A stretch of DNA of 64,000 bases, taken from Faucicola mancuniensis (GTDB lineage: Bacteria; Pseudomonadota; Gammaproteobacteria; Pseudomonadales; Moraxellaceae). Positions 17,298 through 25,847 of the stretch are shown here, piece by piece. Positions within the stretch are counted from its first letter, which is position 1. Each line of letters starts with the position of its first letter. The notes under the pieces were generated by a model. It did no database searches. It had not been told where the DNA came from and saw only the letters and a list, made by a program, of their open reading frames with translations. The DNA is taken from positions 186,001 to 250,000 of the forward strand of contig NZ_CP171363.1 of assembly GCF_046523945.1 (NCBI RefSeq), written 5' to 3'. Made by a program: the position numbers and the translations under genes.

Positions 17298-20150
17298 TTA
17301 TGCGGTCAAAGCACGCACTGCTGCGGCGGTATCGCAGCCAAGGGCTTTGATTGCCAATTGTTTACAATCGCTTAAAGTTAAACTGCGAATTTGCATTTTT
17401 GCCAACGCAATTTGACTTGATGAAATGCTTAACTCATCAACGCCAAGCCCTAGCAAAATTGGAATGGCTTGGCGGTCAGCCCCCAATTCGCCACACACGC
17501 CGACCCATTTGCCATATTTGTGGGCGGATTTGACGGTGGTGTCAATTAGCTGTAGCACGCTTGGGTGCAAGCCGTCCGCCTCACGAGATAGCACAGGGTG
17601 TCCACGGTCAATCGCCATCGCATATTGGGTCAAATCGTTCGTGCCAATGCTAAAAAAGTCCACCAATGGGGCAAATTTTTCTGCCATAATTGCCGAACTT
17701 GGTACTTCAATCATCATGCCGACTTGCAATTTGTTGTGCGGATTTTCAGCTAATACTTCGTCCAAAATTTCACGAGCTTTTTGCCACTCTTCTACACGCC
17801 CAATCATCGGAAACATAATGCGTAAATCTTGGTCTGGCGATGATTGTTTTGACGCTTGGATTAAAGCGGTAAGTTGTTGTTTAAAAATTTCAGGTTTTCG
17901 CAAGGTCAAACGCACGCCACGCACGCCCAAAAACGGATTTTCTTCGGCTTTCATCGCCACATAAGGCAAAGGCTTATCACCGCCCACATCAAGCGTTCGC
18001 ACCACCACAGGGCGATGTGCCATCGCATCAAAGACCTTTTTGTAATCGTTAATTTGGGTTTGGATATCAGGCATTTGGCTATGTTTCATAAACACAAGCT
18101 CAGTTCGCAGTAGCCCAACGCCTTCTGCACCGCCTGCCACCGCACTTTCAGCATTATTGACATCGCCTAGATTTGCCATCACATGAACTTGGTGATTATC
18201 CAGCGTGATTGCAGGAATTTGGCAAGTTTGTAGGGCTTTAGTTTGTTCTAATTGTTGGCGTTCTTGCTCCAGACTGGCCTGTTCTAACAAATTATCGGTT
18301 GGATTAATGACAAATTCGCCAGTCGCACCGTTGATTAACACAGGCGTTTTTTGGGCAATCTCTAACACTTGCTCACCTGCCCCCACAATCGCAGGAATAC
18401 TCAAAGCACGAGCCACAATCGCACTGTGTGAACTTGCCCCACCGACTGCGGTCAAAATCCCCGACACATAGCGATTATCAAGGCGTGCCACATCAGACGG
18501 CATTAAGTCATGCTTAATTAAGATGTAAGGCTCGTTGGGTAATTCTGCCAAAGTTTCGCCACACAACACTGCAAGCACCTTATCACCGACATCACGCAAA
18601 TCCATCGCTCGCTCTGCTAATAGCTTGTTATCAAGGCTTTCTTGGATTTTTGCTGTTTTTTCCACATGGCTGTGCCAAGCGTTTTCTGCCGTCATATTTT
18701 TTTGCAAATTGACAAATACTTGATTAAACAATTCGCTATCGTCCAACAATGCCAAATGAGCAGTAAAAATTTGGCGAATTTCTTTGCTACTTGCGGTGTC
18801 AATCAGTTGTTGCAAACTTTGTTTAACCGTCAAAACCGCCTGTTCCAATCGCTGTTTTTCTTGGCTAGGATTTTGGCTTATTAACGCATAATCGTACTTT
18901 TTATCACGCATAACAAACGCATTGCCAACCGCCAAACCGCGAGAAGCAGGAATACCTTTGTTTTCTTCGTTTTGGCTAAAAGGGTCAATCCATTCATCGG
19001 CTAAGTTGTCCGCAACTGTGTTCGGTTTACTTTCGTTAATCGGCTCAATGGTTTCGCCAAGACCTTCTCGCACCGCCAAAATCACGCTGTCCAAAGCCGT
19101 TTCGCTGTCAGTATTTGGCTCGGCAATAAAGGTCAAAGTCTGCCCACGCACCGCCCCAAGCGATAACAATTGGGTCAAACTTTTTGCCGACACAAAATTG
19201 ATTTCATCAAGCGATACTTTGATATCGCCTGTTAATGCTTTGGTTAAACGCACAAGCTCGGTGGCAGGACGTGCGTGCAAACCGTGATGGTTTAGCACAA
19301 CCACCGATTTTTTTATCCAATCAGGCACAGTTTCGGCATGAATGGCTTGGGCGATTTCTCGGCTATTGTTGGTATTTGTCAAAGACGTTTGGAATAACAC
19401 ATCTAACAAATTTGACAACTTTTGTTGGTCTAATTTGTCATTACTGGCGATTAATACCAAAGTATCCATTTTTTTATCATTAAAATCAACCAGTTGATGA
19501 TTTTTTACAATCGCCACCGCAGGGGTGAAAACGCTCGTTTCACCGACCACCGCCCAAGTATTGTCTTGTAAAAAAATGGCTTTATCACTGTGCAAATTGG
19601 TTAAAAAACCAGCACCAACAAGGCTTTGGGATTTTAACAATTGATAACCTTGATACGCCAATTCGTCCAAATCGTCCGCATGGATATCGGTTTTGATTAA
19701 ACTTTCGTGCAACAACAAACTGTCAGGCGTGGCGTTCAAAATCGCCAAAATCTCGTCTGCAGTGATGGCTTTGGCGATTTTTTGTTCAACATCGTCATTT
19801 AGGGCTTTGGTAAGCATTTGTAACACTTGCAAATGCTCGTCTGACTTGGCAGAAATCGCCACTGCCAAATGCACCACATTGCCATTACCCCAATCCACGC
19901 CTTGCGGAAAATGTGCCAATCGCACACCTGTTTGCAAAATTTTATCACGAGAAGCAGGCGTGCCATGCGGAATGGCGATACCTTGTCCTAGATAGGTAGA
20001 GCTTTGGGCTTCACGGTCTTGCAAGCCTTGCAAATAGCCGTCTTGGGTTAAATGGTCTTTTATCAAAATATCGGCTAACAGTCTTAAGGCGTGTTGTTTG
20101 TCGGTTGCCGACTGGTTTAAATAGATGTGTTGGGGTTCTAGGACAAACAT
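17298..20150 (-). CDS. fruB: Fructose PTS EIIA-HPr-EI fusion protein
   Basis: 950-aa multiphosphoryl transfer protein carrying all soluble PTS steps. EIIA-Fru is at residues 1-145 with His62 in AIPHGTPASR. A linking domain spans about 155-270. HPr starts near 280 with His292 in GLHARPATEL. Enzyme I starts near 398 with the phospho-histidine His575 in GGASSHSAIVARA and a PEP-binding C-terminal barrel (GTNDLTQYAMAIDRGH). All active histidines are present, so the operon is self-sufficient for phosphoryl flow from PEP. AGGGAAACTT precedes the ATG. First gene of fruB-fruK-fruA. No fruR/cra gene is adjacent; a decayed IS5-type element sits upstream instead. Confidence 0.96.
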   Translation of the reverse strand: MFVLEPQHIYLNQSATDKQHALRLLADILIKDHLTQDGYLQGLQDREAQSSTYLGQGIAIPHGTPASRDKILQTGVRLAHFPQGVDWGNGNVVHLAVAISAKSDEHLQVLQMLTKALNDDVEQKIAKAITADEILAILNATPDSLLLHESLIKTDIHADDLDELAYQGYQLLKSQSLVGAGFLTNLHSDKAIFLQDNTWAVVGETSVFTPAVAIVKNHQLVDFNDKKMDTLVLIASNDKLDQQKLSNLLDVLFQTSLTNTNNSREIAQAIHAETVPDWIKKSVVVLNHHGLHARPATELVRLTKALTGDIKVSLDEINFVSAKSLTQLLSLGAVRGQTLTFIAEPNTDSETALDSVILAVREGLGETIEPINESKPNTVADNLADEWIDPFSQNEENKGIPASRGLAVGNAFVMRDKKYDYALISQNPSQEKQRLEQAVLTVKQSLQQLIDTASSKEIRQIFTAHLALLDDSELFNQVFVNLQKNMTAENAWHSHVEKTAKIQESLDNKLLAERAMDLRDVGDKVLAVLCGETLAELPNEPYILIKHDLMPSDVARLDNRYVSGILTAVGGASSHSAIVARALSIPAIVGAGEQVLEIAQKTPVLINGATGEFVINPTDNLLEQASLEQERQQLEQTKALQTCQIPAITLDNHQVHVMANLGDVNNAESAVAGGAEGVGLLRTELVFMKHSQMPDIQTQINDYKKVFDAMAHRPVVVRTLDVGGDKPLPYVAMKAEENPFLGVRGVRLTLRKPEIFKQQLTALIQASKQSSPDQDLRIMFPMIGRVEEWQKAREILDEVLAENPHNKLQVGMMIEVPSSAIMAEKFAPLVDFFSIGTNDLTQYAMAIDRGHPVLSREADGLHPSVLQLIDTTVKSAHKYGKWVGVCGELGADRQAIPILLGLGVDELSISSSQIALAKMQIRSLTLSDCKQLAIKALGCDTAAAVRALTA

Positions 20151-20178
20151 AAGTTTCCCTTTTTAAAAAGAATGAAAA

Positions 20179-20234
20179 AAATAACGAAAATGTGGCTAAT
20201 TTTAACATATTATTACAATAAAATTCGTTATTTT
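20179..20234 (-). promoter_or_regulatory. Inverted repeat upstream of fruB, possible operator
   Basis: AAATAACGAA (20179-20188) and TTCGTTATTT (20225-20234) form a perfect 10-bp inverted repeat 36 bp apart, in the fruB leader/promoter region. It could be paired regulator sites, or simply chance in AT-rich DNA. No classic FruR half-site pair is seen. Confidence 0.35.
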
Positions 20235-20237
20235 TTT

Positions 20238-20497
20238 AATAGACCTCTTTCCAAACCAACAAACAAAACTGATATAATACCAACTTTATCAACCAAAACC
20301 ACAAAAAAATGACACCCGAACAACTCATAAGTTATCATCACAACGTGTGTTAAATGAGCATGTTATTGGTAAAATCAAACGTTTTAAAATATTATCTTGT
20401 CGTTATCGTAATCGCAGAAAACGTTTTGGATTAAGGGTCAATCTGATTTCTGCGATTTATAATTTTGAGTTAAGGTGGTTTGGAAAGAGGTCTATTA
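20238..20497 (+). mobile_element. Internally deleted IS5-family element (MITE-like)
   Basis: About 260 bp bounded by perfect 22-bp inverted repeats (20238-20259 and 20476-20497, core GACCTCTTTCCAAACCA). A start-like MTPEQLISYHH is at 20310-20342. A second frame reads RVLNEHVIGKIKRFKI then CRYRNRRKRFGLRVNLISA. This is the typical C-terminus of IS5-group (IS427/IS1031-like) transposases, joined after deletion of the central catalytic region. It is non-autonomous and could be mobilised only by a full copy elsewhere. It lies between queG and fruB. Confidence 0.85.
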
Positions 20498-20558
20498 CAG
20501 TTTTAACTATATGAAAAACTAATGCAAAAATTGTTTGGTACAACGTCTTAATTGTTTG

Positions 20559-21689
20559 TTAAGTTTTTTTGTTTAACTGATGTAACGCCCAATCAATATG
20601 TTCTTGCGTATTTTCACTCAAGGTTGGGCGTTTTTCAATTAATTTATCAACAATTTCTTGGCTAAATTCTGCATTACCCAACGCCACCGCAATATTTCGC
20701 ATAAAATTGTCATAACCTGCACGCCGTAGTGGTGAACCTTCTGACTTTTTTAAAAAAGTTGGCTCGTCCCACGCCCACAAATCTAACAAACTTGCCGTAT
20801 CCAACTCATGACGTGGATTAAAATCATCAATTACCGTTAATTTGGCAAATTTATTCCAAGGACACACTAGCTGACAATCATCACAACCAAAAATTTTATT
20901 GCCCATTTTGGCACGCAACTCCACAGGAATTGCACCGTCCAATTCAATCGTCAAATACGAAATACACAGCCGAGCATCCACATCATGCTCACCGACAATC
21001 GCTTGTGTCGGACAAATATCAATACACGCCACACAGCTACCACAATGCGACTGCACAGGCGAATCGGCAGGCAAAGGCAAACTGGTAAAAAGCTCACCCA
21101 ACACAAAAAAAGAACCTGATTGTTTATTAATTAACAAAGTATGCTTGCCTGTCCAGCCAAGCCCTGCTTGCTCCGCTAACGGACGTTCAAAAATCGGTGC
21201 AGAATCGCTAAACGGACGAAACACAAAATCATCAGCAAACTGTGGGAAATCCTTTTTTAACTTGTCGTGAATGCGATTGGCAAGCGTTTTTAAACGTTGT
21301 CGCATGGTTTTGTGATAATCTCGCCCACGAGCATAACGAGCGATAATCGCATGATTGGGACGGTCATTATCAGGAATAGCACGCTTTGGCGGTGGCTCTA
21401 CCAGATAGTTTAAGCGTACACTGATAATGCTTTTTGTGCCTTCCACAAGCAAGGCAGGACTGGCTCGTTTATCATGATTGTCATAAAAAAAGTGCATATT
21501 GCCGTTTTTTTCATCGGCAAGCCAACGTTTCAATTTTTCTAATTGTTTGGGGAAAATTGGATTATCTGGGTGAACGATACCACAATCGGCAAATCCTAAA
21601 TCTAACACTTGTTCTTTTATCCAACTTTTTAATTTAATTAAATCATCTTGTTGAGAGTTGGTATCAATTGGATAAATAGGAATTTGCAT
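20559..21689 (-). CDS. queG: Epoxyqueuosine reductase QueG
   Basis: Cobalamin-dependent enzyme converting epoxyqueuosine to queuosine in tRNA, 376 aa, cytoplasmic. Two ferredoxin-type [4Fe-4S] motifs are visible: CGSCVACIDICPTQAI and CDDCQLVCPWNKF (about residues 217-290). The N-terminal KSWIKEQVLDLGFADCGI is typical. After it the C-terminal HEAT-like segment contains SPLRRAGYDNFMRNIAVALGN. It forms a single-gene unit between the IS5 remnant and the DUF4124 gene. Confidence 0.96.
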   Translation of the reverse strand: MQIPIYPIDTNSQQDDLIKLKSWIKEQVLDLGFADCGIVHPDNPIFPKQLEKLKRWLADEKNGNMHFFYDNHDKRASPALLVEGTKSIISVRLNYLVEPPPKRAIPDNDRPNHAIIARYARGRDYHKTMRQRLKTLANRIHDKLKKDFPQFADDFVFRPFSDSAPIFERPLAEQAGLGWTGKHTLLINKQSGSFFVLGELFTSLPLPADSPVQSHCGSCVACIDICPTQAIVGEHDVDARLCISYLTIELDGAIPVELRAKMGNKIFGCDDCQLVCPWNKFAKLTVIDDFNPRHELDTASLLDLWAWDEPTFLKKSEGSPLRRAGYDNFMRNIAVALGNAEFSQEIVDKLIEKRPTLSENTQEHIDWALHQLNKKT

Positions 21690-21719
21690 AAAATGATAAA
21701 AGGGGGAAAAGACAAATAA

Positions 21720-21755
21720 AAACTAGCAAATAAGACAAAACTTATCTGCCAGTTT
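21720..21755 (-). terminator. Terminator of the DUF4124 gene
   Basis: 15-bp inverted repeat (21720-21734 with 21741-21755), two wobble-compatible mismatches, six-base loop, T-run on the minus strand. Confidence 0.8.
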
Positions 21756-21788
21756 ATTTTAAGAATTTATTAAAAATAATTGTTAATA

Positions 21789-22247
21789 TTATTTACAATA
21801 TTGGTTAATCGCTTTTTGGGCTTCTTGGCGTTTTAACTCAATTTCACGGCTATCAAGGTATTTACGCTCACCTTTTGAATCCATTTCGTACAAACGACCG
21901 CCTGTATTTAGATTTGCCAAATTATTTTGCAAGGCTTTGCAACGCTCTTGGTCTTGTAGCTGTTGCTGTGCTTTTTGTTGTGCTTCAAGCTCGGCAATGC
22001 GTTGTTGCTCTGGGCTAACAGGTGCTTGGGCTGTGGCTTGTCCTGCTGGTATAGCACTGGTTGCTGGCGTTAGCTCACGGCTATTAATAACTTGCACTTT
22101 GTTCAAATCCACACCATTGATCGGTGCATATTGGCTGTAGTGTGGCACGCCGTTGCCATCTGTCCATTTGTAGTAAGTGCCAGCGTTTGCAGTGATTGCA
22201 ACAATTGATAACAATGCTAAATTAAAAACTTTATTAAAGACTTTCAT
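21789..22247 (-). CDS. DUF4124 domain-containing exported protein
   Basis: I choose ATG 22247 because it gives a clear Sec signal peptide (MKVFNKVFNLALLSIVAITANA). An upstream in-frame start at 22322 would place it after 25 polar residues. Mature protein begins GTYYKWTDGNGVPHYSQYAP, the DUF4124 signature. It is followed by a Pro/Ala linker, a Gln/Glu-rich coiled coil (about residues 85-110) and a C-terminal helical part. Periplasmic, function unknown; DUF4124 proteins are common in gammaproteobacteria. Single-gene unit with its own terminator. Confidence 0.85.
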   Translation of the reverse strand: MKVFNKVFNLALLSIVAITANAGTYYKWTDGNGVPHYSQYAPINGVDLNKVQVINSRELTPATSAIPAGQATAQAPVSPEQQRIAELEAQQKAQQQLQDQERCKALQNNLANLNTGGRLYEMDSKGERKYLDSREIELKRQEAQKAINQYCK

Positions 22248-22400
22248 ATCAAATCTGCCAAAGGTTAAAAATTGGTTTGGTTTAAATTCGTGTAGATTAA
22301 CATAACTTAAAAAATAAGGCAAAAAAATATGATAAATGTGTGAAAAAAAAGTTTAAAAAGTGAAAAAAGCAAATTTATGGTTTTATTAAAAAGGCTCTAG

Positions 22401-22787
22401 ACTAGCAACACAACTAAAAAAAAGATTTTGAATCACCCACAAACAGATGAAACCAAACGTACTTATTTTACCCAACAATTACAAGCGTATGAACAAAACA
22501 ACCGACCTATCATCTATCTGGATGAAAGTGGCTTTAAATCGCATGATTACCGACCTTATGCCTATGCACCCAAAGGTCAAAAATGTTTTGATACACATAA
22601 TTGGCAACTTAAAAATATGACCAATGCCATTGGAGCAATTCATAACGATCAGTTATTTTCAGTTGGTTTGTATGACTGTAGTATCAATAGCAATATCTTT
22701 CATCATTGGGTAAAAACGTTGTTATTACCCGAACTGCCACAAAACAGCGTGATTGTTATGGATAATGCCACTTTCCATAAAGTTTAA
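22401..22787 (+). pseudogene. IS630-family transposase fragment
   Basis: The frame lacks a proper start: the reading begins after a TAG at 22398, and the only initiator is TTG 22428. About 125 residues of the DDE domain remain. The first Asp is in PIIYLDESGFKSHDYRPYAYAPKG and the second in VIVMDNATFHK, where a stop follows at once. The remainder (LPPYSPDLNPIE-type end) is missing. So both ends are truncated. It is adjacent to the tRNA-Asp terminator. It belongs to a different IS630 subgroup than the fragment at 23863. Confidence 0.85.
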
Positions 22788-22789
22788 AC

Positions 22790-22821
22790 AAAAAAAACCT
22801 CAAATCAGGGGAGATTTGAGG
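22790..22821 (-). terminator. Terminator of tRNA-Asp
   Basis: Perfect stem CCTCAAATC (22798-22806) / GATTTGAGG (22813-22821) with eight T on the minus strand. Confidence 0.85.
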
Positions 22822-22841
22822 CATAAACTTCTGATAAGAAG

Positions 22842-22918
22842 TGGCGCAGCGGACGGGACTCGAACCCGCGACCCCCGGCGTGACAGGCCGGTATTCTAAC
22901 CAACTGAACTACCACTGC
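22842..22918 (-). tRNA. tRNA-Asp (GTC)
   Basis: 77-nt cloverleaf with encoded CCA. Anticodon GTC is in CCTGTCACG, the T loop is GGTTCGAGTCC, and the acceptor GCAGTGG pairs with CCGCTGC including one G-T pair. Confidence 0.97.
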
Positions 22919-22949
22919 GTATAGTTGGTTGCTTAAAAGCATGGTGCGT

Positions 22950-22977
22950 ATTATAGCGATTTTTTTTGGGTTGTCAA
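22950..22977 (-). promoter_or_regulatory. Sigma-70 promoter of tRNA-Asp
   Basis: Minus-strand TTGACA (22977-22972), 16-bp spacer, TATAAT (22955-22950). Confidence 0.85.
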
Positions 22978-23016
22978 TCAATTTATCTGTTTTTTTAACT
23001 TTTTGACAAAGTTTTT

Positions 23017-23499
23017 TTAACGCTCGCCCATACCTTCTGACAAGGTTTTGGTAATTGGCTTGGTTAAATAATTTAGCACAGTACGCTCTAAGGCTTTGAT
23101 TTCAACGGTTGCCGTCATACCAGGACGAATGACGATATCTTTGCCACGACCTTGAAATTCCGCACCTTTGATATGCACTTGCACACGATAATATGGCTCT
23201 TGTCCTTTTGGCGTTTGCTCCATCAAGGTATTTGGGCTGATATAGCTAACCGTACCATTCATCGCCCCAAAGATTGAGTAGTCATAAGCGTCTAGCTTGA
23301 CATTGACGTGTTGCCCTTCTTTGACATAGGTGATATCAGCAGGTTTTACTTTGGCTTCTACAATCAAATCACTGCTCGTTGGCAACAGCTCTATGATGGC
23401 TTCGCCCAGTTTTACCACGCCACCGATAGTAGTGATTTTAATATTGTTAACCACGCTATCTGTTGAGGCGTTTTTCTTGTAAAACTTGTGAGCGGTCAC
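23017..23499 (-). pseudogene. Type I secretion membrane-fusion protein (HlyD family), C-terminal remnant
   Basis: Only the C-terminal part is homologous: from TDSVVNNIKITTIGGVVKLGEA through the beta-barrel region (VEAKVKPADITYVKEGQ, IRPGMTATVEIKALERTVLNYL). Full-length members are about 400 residues, so roughly 250 N-terminal residues are gone. The first dozen residues are an out-of-frame read of the junction with the upstream ABC remnant. In the intact family it links an inner-membrane ABC exporter to an outer-membrane TolC-like channel. It resembles the LapC-type adhesin exporters more than haemolysin HlyD, an inference from the partner. Confidence 0.85.
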
Positions 23500-23862
23500 G
23501 CAGTTGTTCTTCTTCTCGCTGATGTTCTAATGCTTTTAGACGGGCTTTTTCTTCATTTTTTTGTAACTGTGCCAACACCGCTTGTTTTGGACCGTCCATG
23601 ACGATTTGGTTATTTGCCATGATGATAATACGGTCAACTAGATTTAACAACACCATTTTATGCGTATAAACAATCAAGGTTTTGCTGCCTTTTCGTAGTT
23701 CTTGGGCGATGACTTGTAAGCATTGTTGCTCTTGAACGTTGTCCATAGAAGCGGTCGGTTCATCAAGTAGCCAAATGGTCAGATTGGTCAATACCAAACG
23801 AGTAAAAGTGACCAGTTGTTTTTGTCCGCCTGATAAACCGTAACACCCTTGATGAATGGATA
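23456..23862 (-). pseudogene. Type I secretion ABC exporter ATPase (LapB-like), C-terminal remnant
   Basis: From SIHQGCYGLSGGQKQLVTF (ABC signature) and IWLLDEPTASMD (Walker B) to the end of the nucleotide-binding domain. Walker A and the membrane domain are absent because the IS630 remnant abuts at about 23863. After VMDGPKQAVLAQLQK the frame runs into a Glu/Arg-rich coil (EEEQLRDRSQVLQEKRL). That coil looks like the coiled coil of the neighbouring HlyD protein. A deletion has probably fused the two genes, followed by a frameshift at about 23460. Non-functional. Confidence 0.8.
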
Positions 23863-24374
23863 AAACTGTACCAAGAACAAGGTCACACCAAACCAAAACA
23901 ATTTGCACCAGTGGGCGTAAAACACATTATCAAAGACAGTATTACACTCGCAGTTGGTCGCCTATTGGCAAGCCTTGTTATGCTAAAATTGATGCAAACA
24001 AGGGCAAACGTTTAAATATTATTGGAGCAATGCCGTTAAATGATTTTAACATCATCGCTCCTGTTACCTTTGAAGGTGGTTGCAAACGTCTGATAGTTGA
24101 AAGTTGGCTACACACATTAGGTCAATCTTTGCCAAAAGATGAAAAAGGTGAGTATCCAAAACGTATTTTGATAATGGATAATGCTAGGTTTCATTATGGT
24201 GGCGATTTACAAAAAATTGCTAAGCAGTACAATATTAAGCTGATATATTTACCACCTTACTCGCCTGAACTCAATCCAATTGAACAGTTGTGGGCGGTAA
24301 TTAAGCAAAAAGTTCGTTTAACTCTAAGCAACTTTAACTCGCTTAAGGATTGTATTGAAAGTTGCTTGGTATAA
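23863..24374 (+). pseudogene. IS630-family transposase, 5'-truncated
   Basis: About 165 C-terminal residues. They include RILIMDNARFHYGGD (second Asp) and LPPYSPELNPIEQLWAVIKQK (third acidic residue), then an intact C-terminus. The N-terminal HTH and first Asp region are lacking; the apparent first residues (from MDKTVPRTRS at 23856) begin at the junction with the ABC exporter remnant. Different subgroup from the fragment at 22401. Confidence 0.85.
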
Positions 24375-24629
24375 TTAAGTTTTGACTATAGAAAATAATC
24401 CCACCCAAAAACCACCAAAATTTTTACCAATGGTTAAATATTTGACATATAAACTAAACACAATCTATCATTTTACTTCTTTTTGATTCCAGTTTTTTGC
24501 AAAATTTTTAGCAGAACTTTGACAAATAAATTTTGTAACAAAGCATGATTTTTGATTAACAGGTATAATTTACCATGCTAAAATGACTTCACAAAATTAC
24601 AACACAAAACTACAAAAAATAGGACATAC

Positions 24630-25343
24630 ATGAGCCCACAACAACCAACACCACCAAAAAAAGAACTCAAAAAAGCGTGGTTACTGACCATTATTTTACA
24701 TTTACTGATTGCCGTTTCGCTTATCAGCTATTGGTATTTTTCTCAAAATAAAAAATCCCAACCAATCCCAACCAATCTACAAACCCAAACTATCGCACCC
24801 GAACAAAAACTGCCGCCACTGCTAACCCAAACTGCCAGTGCAACAACCATCATGCCTGCCAGCACAGCAGCGGATACCGTTGTACAAAGCACACCCACAA
24901 ATCCAGACAATATAGAACGCCCTTTGGCAAACTATATTAACCATGTTAACAACAATCCGCCTGCACAAAAAAACTTAATAGAACAGCATGTCAACGTCGC
25001 CCCACCGCCTGTCAACCAAGCCTTGACCAAACGAGACATCGCCCCAAGTGAACGTCAAAAACCAAAACAAGATAACGACACCCAAGAAGTGACCCAGCTC
25101 ACCGAAGAGCTAGACGAAAATTACGAACAAATCAAAAAACACAACCAACAAAAAATTGATACCAATAATGCCAAAAACTATGGTGAAAACGAACCTGCCT
25201 TACTATCAACAACGAATGAAAAACCTGTCAGCCAAACCCACTCATCAGACTATGTGAACATCAAAGAAACCACCAAATTTACCAAGATTGATAATATTGA
25301 TAAAACTGGCAGCGAACCAAAACCAATGGTGACAACCGAATAA
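24630..25343 (+). CDS. Hypothetical single-pass membrane protein, TonB-like layout
   Basis: 237 aa; I do not recognise the family. A short cytoplasmic N-terminus rich in Pro/Lys (residues 1-16) is followed by one membrane helix (about 17-38, WLLTIILHLLIAVSLISYWYF). A long low-complexity Gln/Asn/Thr/Pro tail probably lies in the periplasm. The layout is like TonB, TolA or FtsN-type proteins, but there is no TonB C-terminal domain, LysM or SPOR motif. TAGGAC lies before ATG. TATAAT occurs at 24564-24569, without a clear -35. A terminator follows. Isolated between the secretion remnant and tRNA-Val. Confidence 0.7.
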   Translation: MSPQQPTPPKKELKKAWLLTIILHLLIAVSLISYWYFSQNKKSQPIPTNLQTQTIAPEQKLPPLLTQTASATTIMPASTAADTVVQSTPTNPDNIERPLANYINHVNNNPPAQKNLIEQHVNVAPPPVNQALTKRDIAPSERQKPKQDNDTQEVTQLTEELDENYEQIKKHNQQKIDTNNAKNYGENEPALLSTTNEKPVSQTHSSDYVNIKETTKFTKIDNIDKTGSEPKPMVTTE

Positions 25344-25390
25344 CTACCCAAATAACATTGAATGTTGAGCTTAAATTTTAGACATAAAAA

Positions 25391-25416
25391 AACCTAACTT
25401 CACGTTAGGTTTTTTA
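25391..25416. terminator. Bidirectional terminator between the membrane-protein gene and tRNA-Val
   Basis: Stem AACCTAAC (25391-25398) / GTTAGGTT (25404-25411), loop TTCAC, A-run before and T-run after, so usable on either strand by the converging genes. Confidence 0.85.
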
Positions 25417-25422
25417 TTATAG

Positions 25423-25498
25423 TGGTGGGTCGTGACGGATTCGAACCGCCGACATTCTGCGTGTAAGGCAGACGCTCTACCAACTGAGCTAACGACCC
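25423..25498 (-). tRNA. tRNA-Val (TAC)
   Basis: 76-nt cloverleaf with encoded CCA. Acceptor GGGTCGT/ACGACCC, anticodon stem TCTGC/GCAGA around CTTACAC, anticodon TAC. Confidence 0.97.
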
Positions 25499-25538
25499 CA
25501 ACAAAAGGAGTAATACATTTTTGTGTTTATAGCGGATA

Positions 25539-25566
25539 ATTATACCAATTTTTTATCAACTGTCAA
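25539..25566 (-). promoter_or_regulatory. Sigma-70 promoter of tRNA-Val
   Basis: Minus-strand TTGACA (25566-25561), 16-bp spacer, TATAAT (25544-25539). Confidence 0.85.
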
Positions 25567-25570
25567 GCGG

Positions 25571-25705
25571 TTATTTGGTTAATCTAAAGATTTTTTCCAG
25601 TTCTGGCAAGGTTTTTTGCATTTTTTCCACATCACCCACCATCACAGGCATGGCAACTTATAAAAAATCTTGTTGCACTTGTTGCTCTTTTACCAAAATA
25701 GACTG
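25571..25705 (-). pseudogene. 3' remnant of an unidentified gene, cut by the IS607 element
   Basis: One minus-strand frame reads ERQSILVKEQQVQQDFL, then a TAA, then VAMPVMVGDVEKMQKTLPEL and EKIFRLTK before its own stop at 25571. The frame continues across the internal stop with coding-like composition, so this looks like the last 40-45 codons of a gene with one nonsense mutation. The rest is missing at the IS607 right end. I do not recognise the family. Confidence 0.5.
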
Positions 25706-25847
25706 CCGTTCCAAAAAACCTACCTAAATCTACCCAAGAGCAAATTTAGCGTTTTCTTCCTACTTCGCCGTTGTTTGCTCTTGTCATTTGACTTAAGACT
25801 TACATCAACTCCATAGGCTGACACGGTGGAACTCACCGCCAAAAATA
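25706..25847 (-). ncRNA. Candidate TnpB omega RNA (right end of IS607 copy 1)
   Basis: The 142 nt after the tnpB stop are about 97 percent identical to 51335-51476 of copy 2. On the minus strand CAAGAGCAAA and TTTGCTCTTG (around 25735-25785) make a 10-bp stem, and CGGTG/CACCG a second hairpin near the stop codon. In IS605/IS607 elements this segment is known to form the guide RNA scaffold, with the guide taken from the flank beyond the right end; here the flank reads CAGTCTATTTTGG. Transcription is inferred. Confidence 0.6.
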
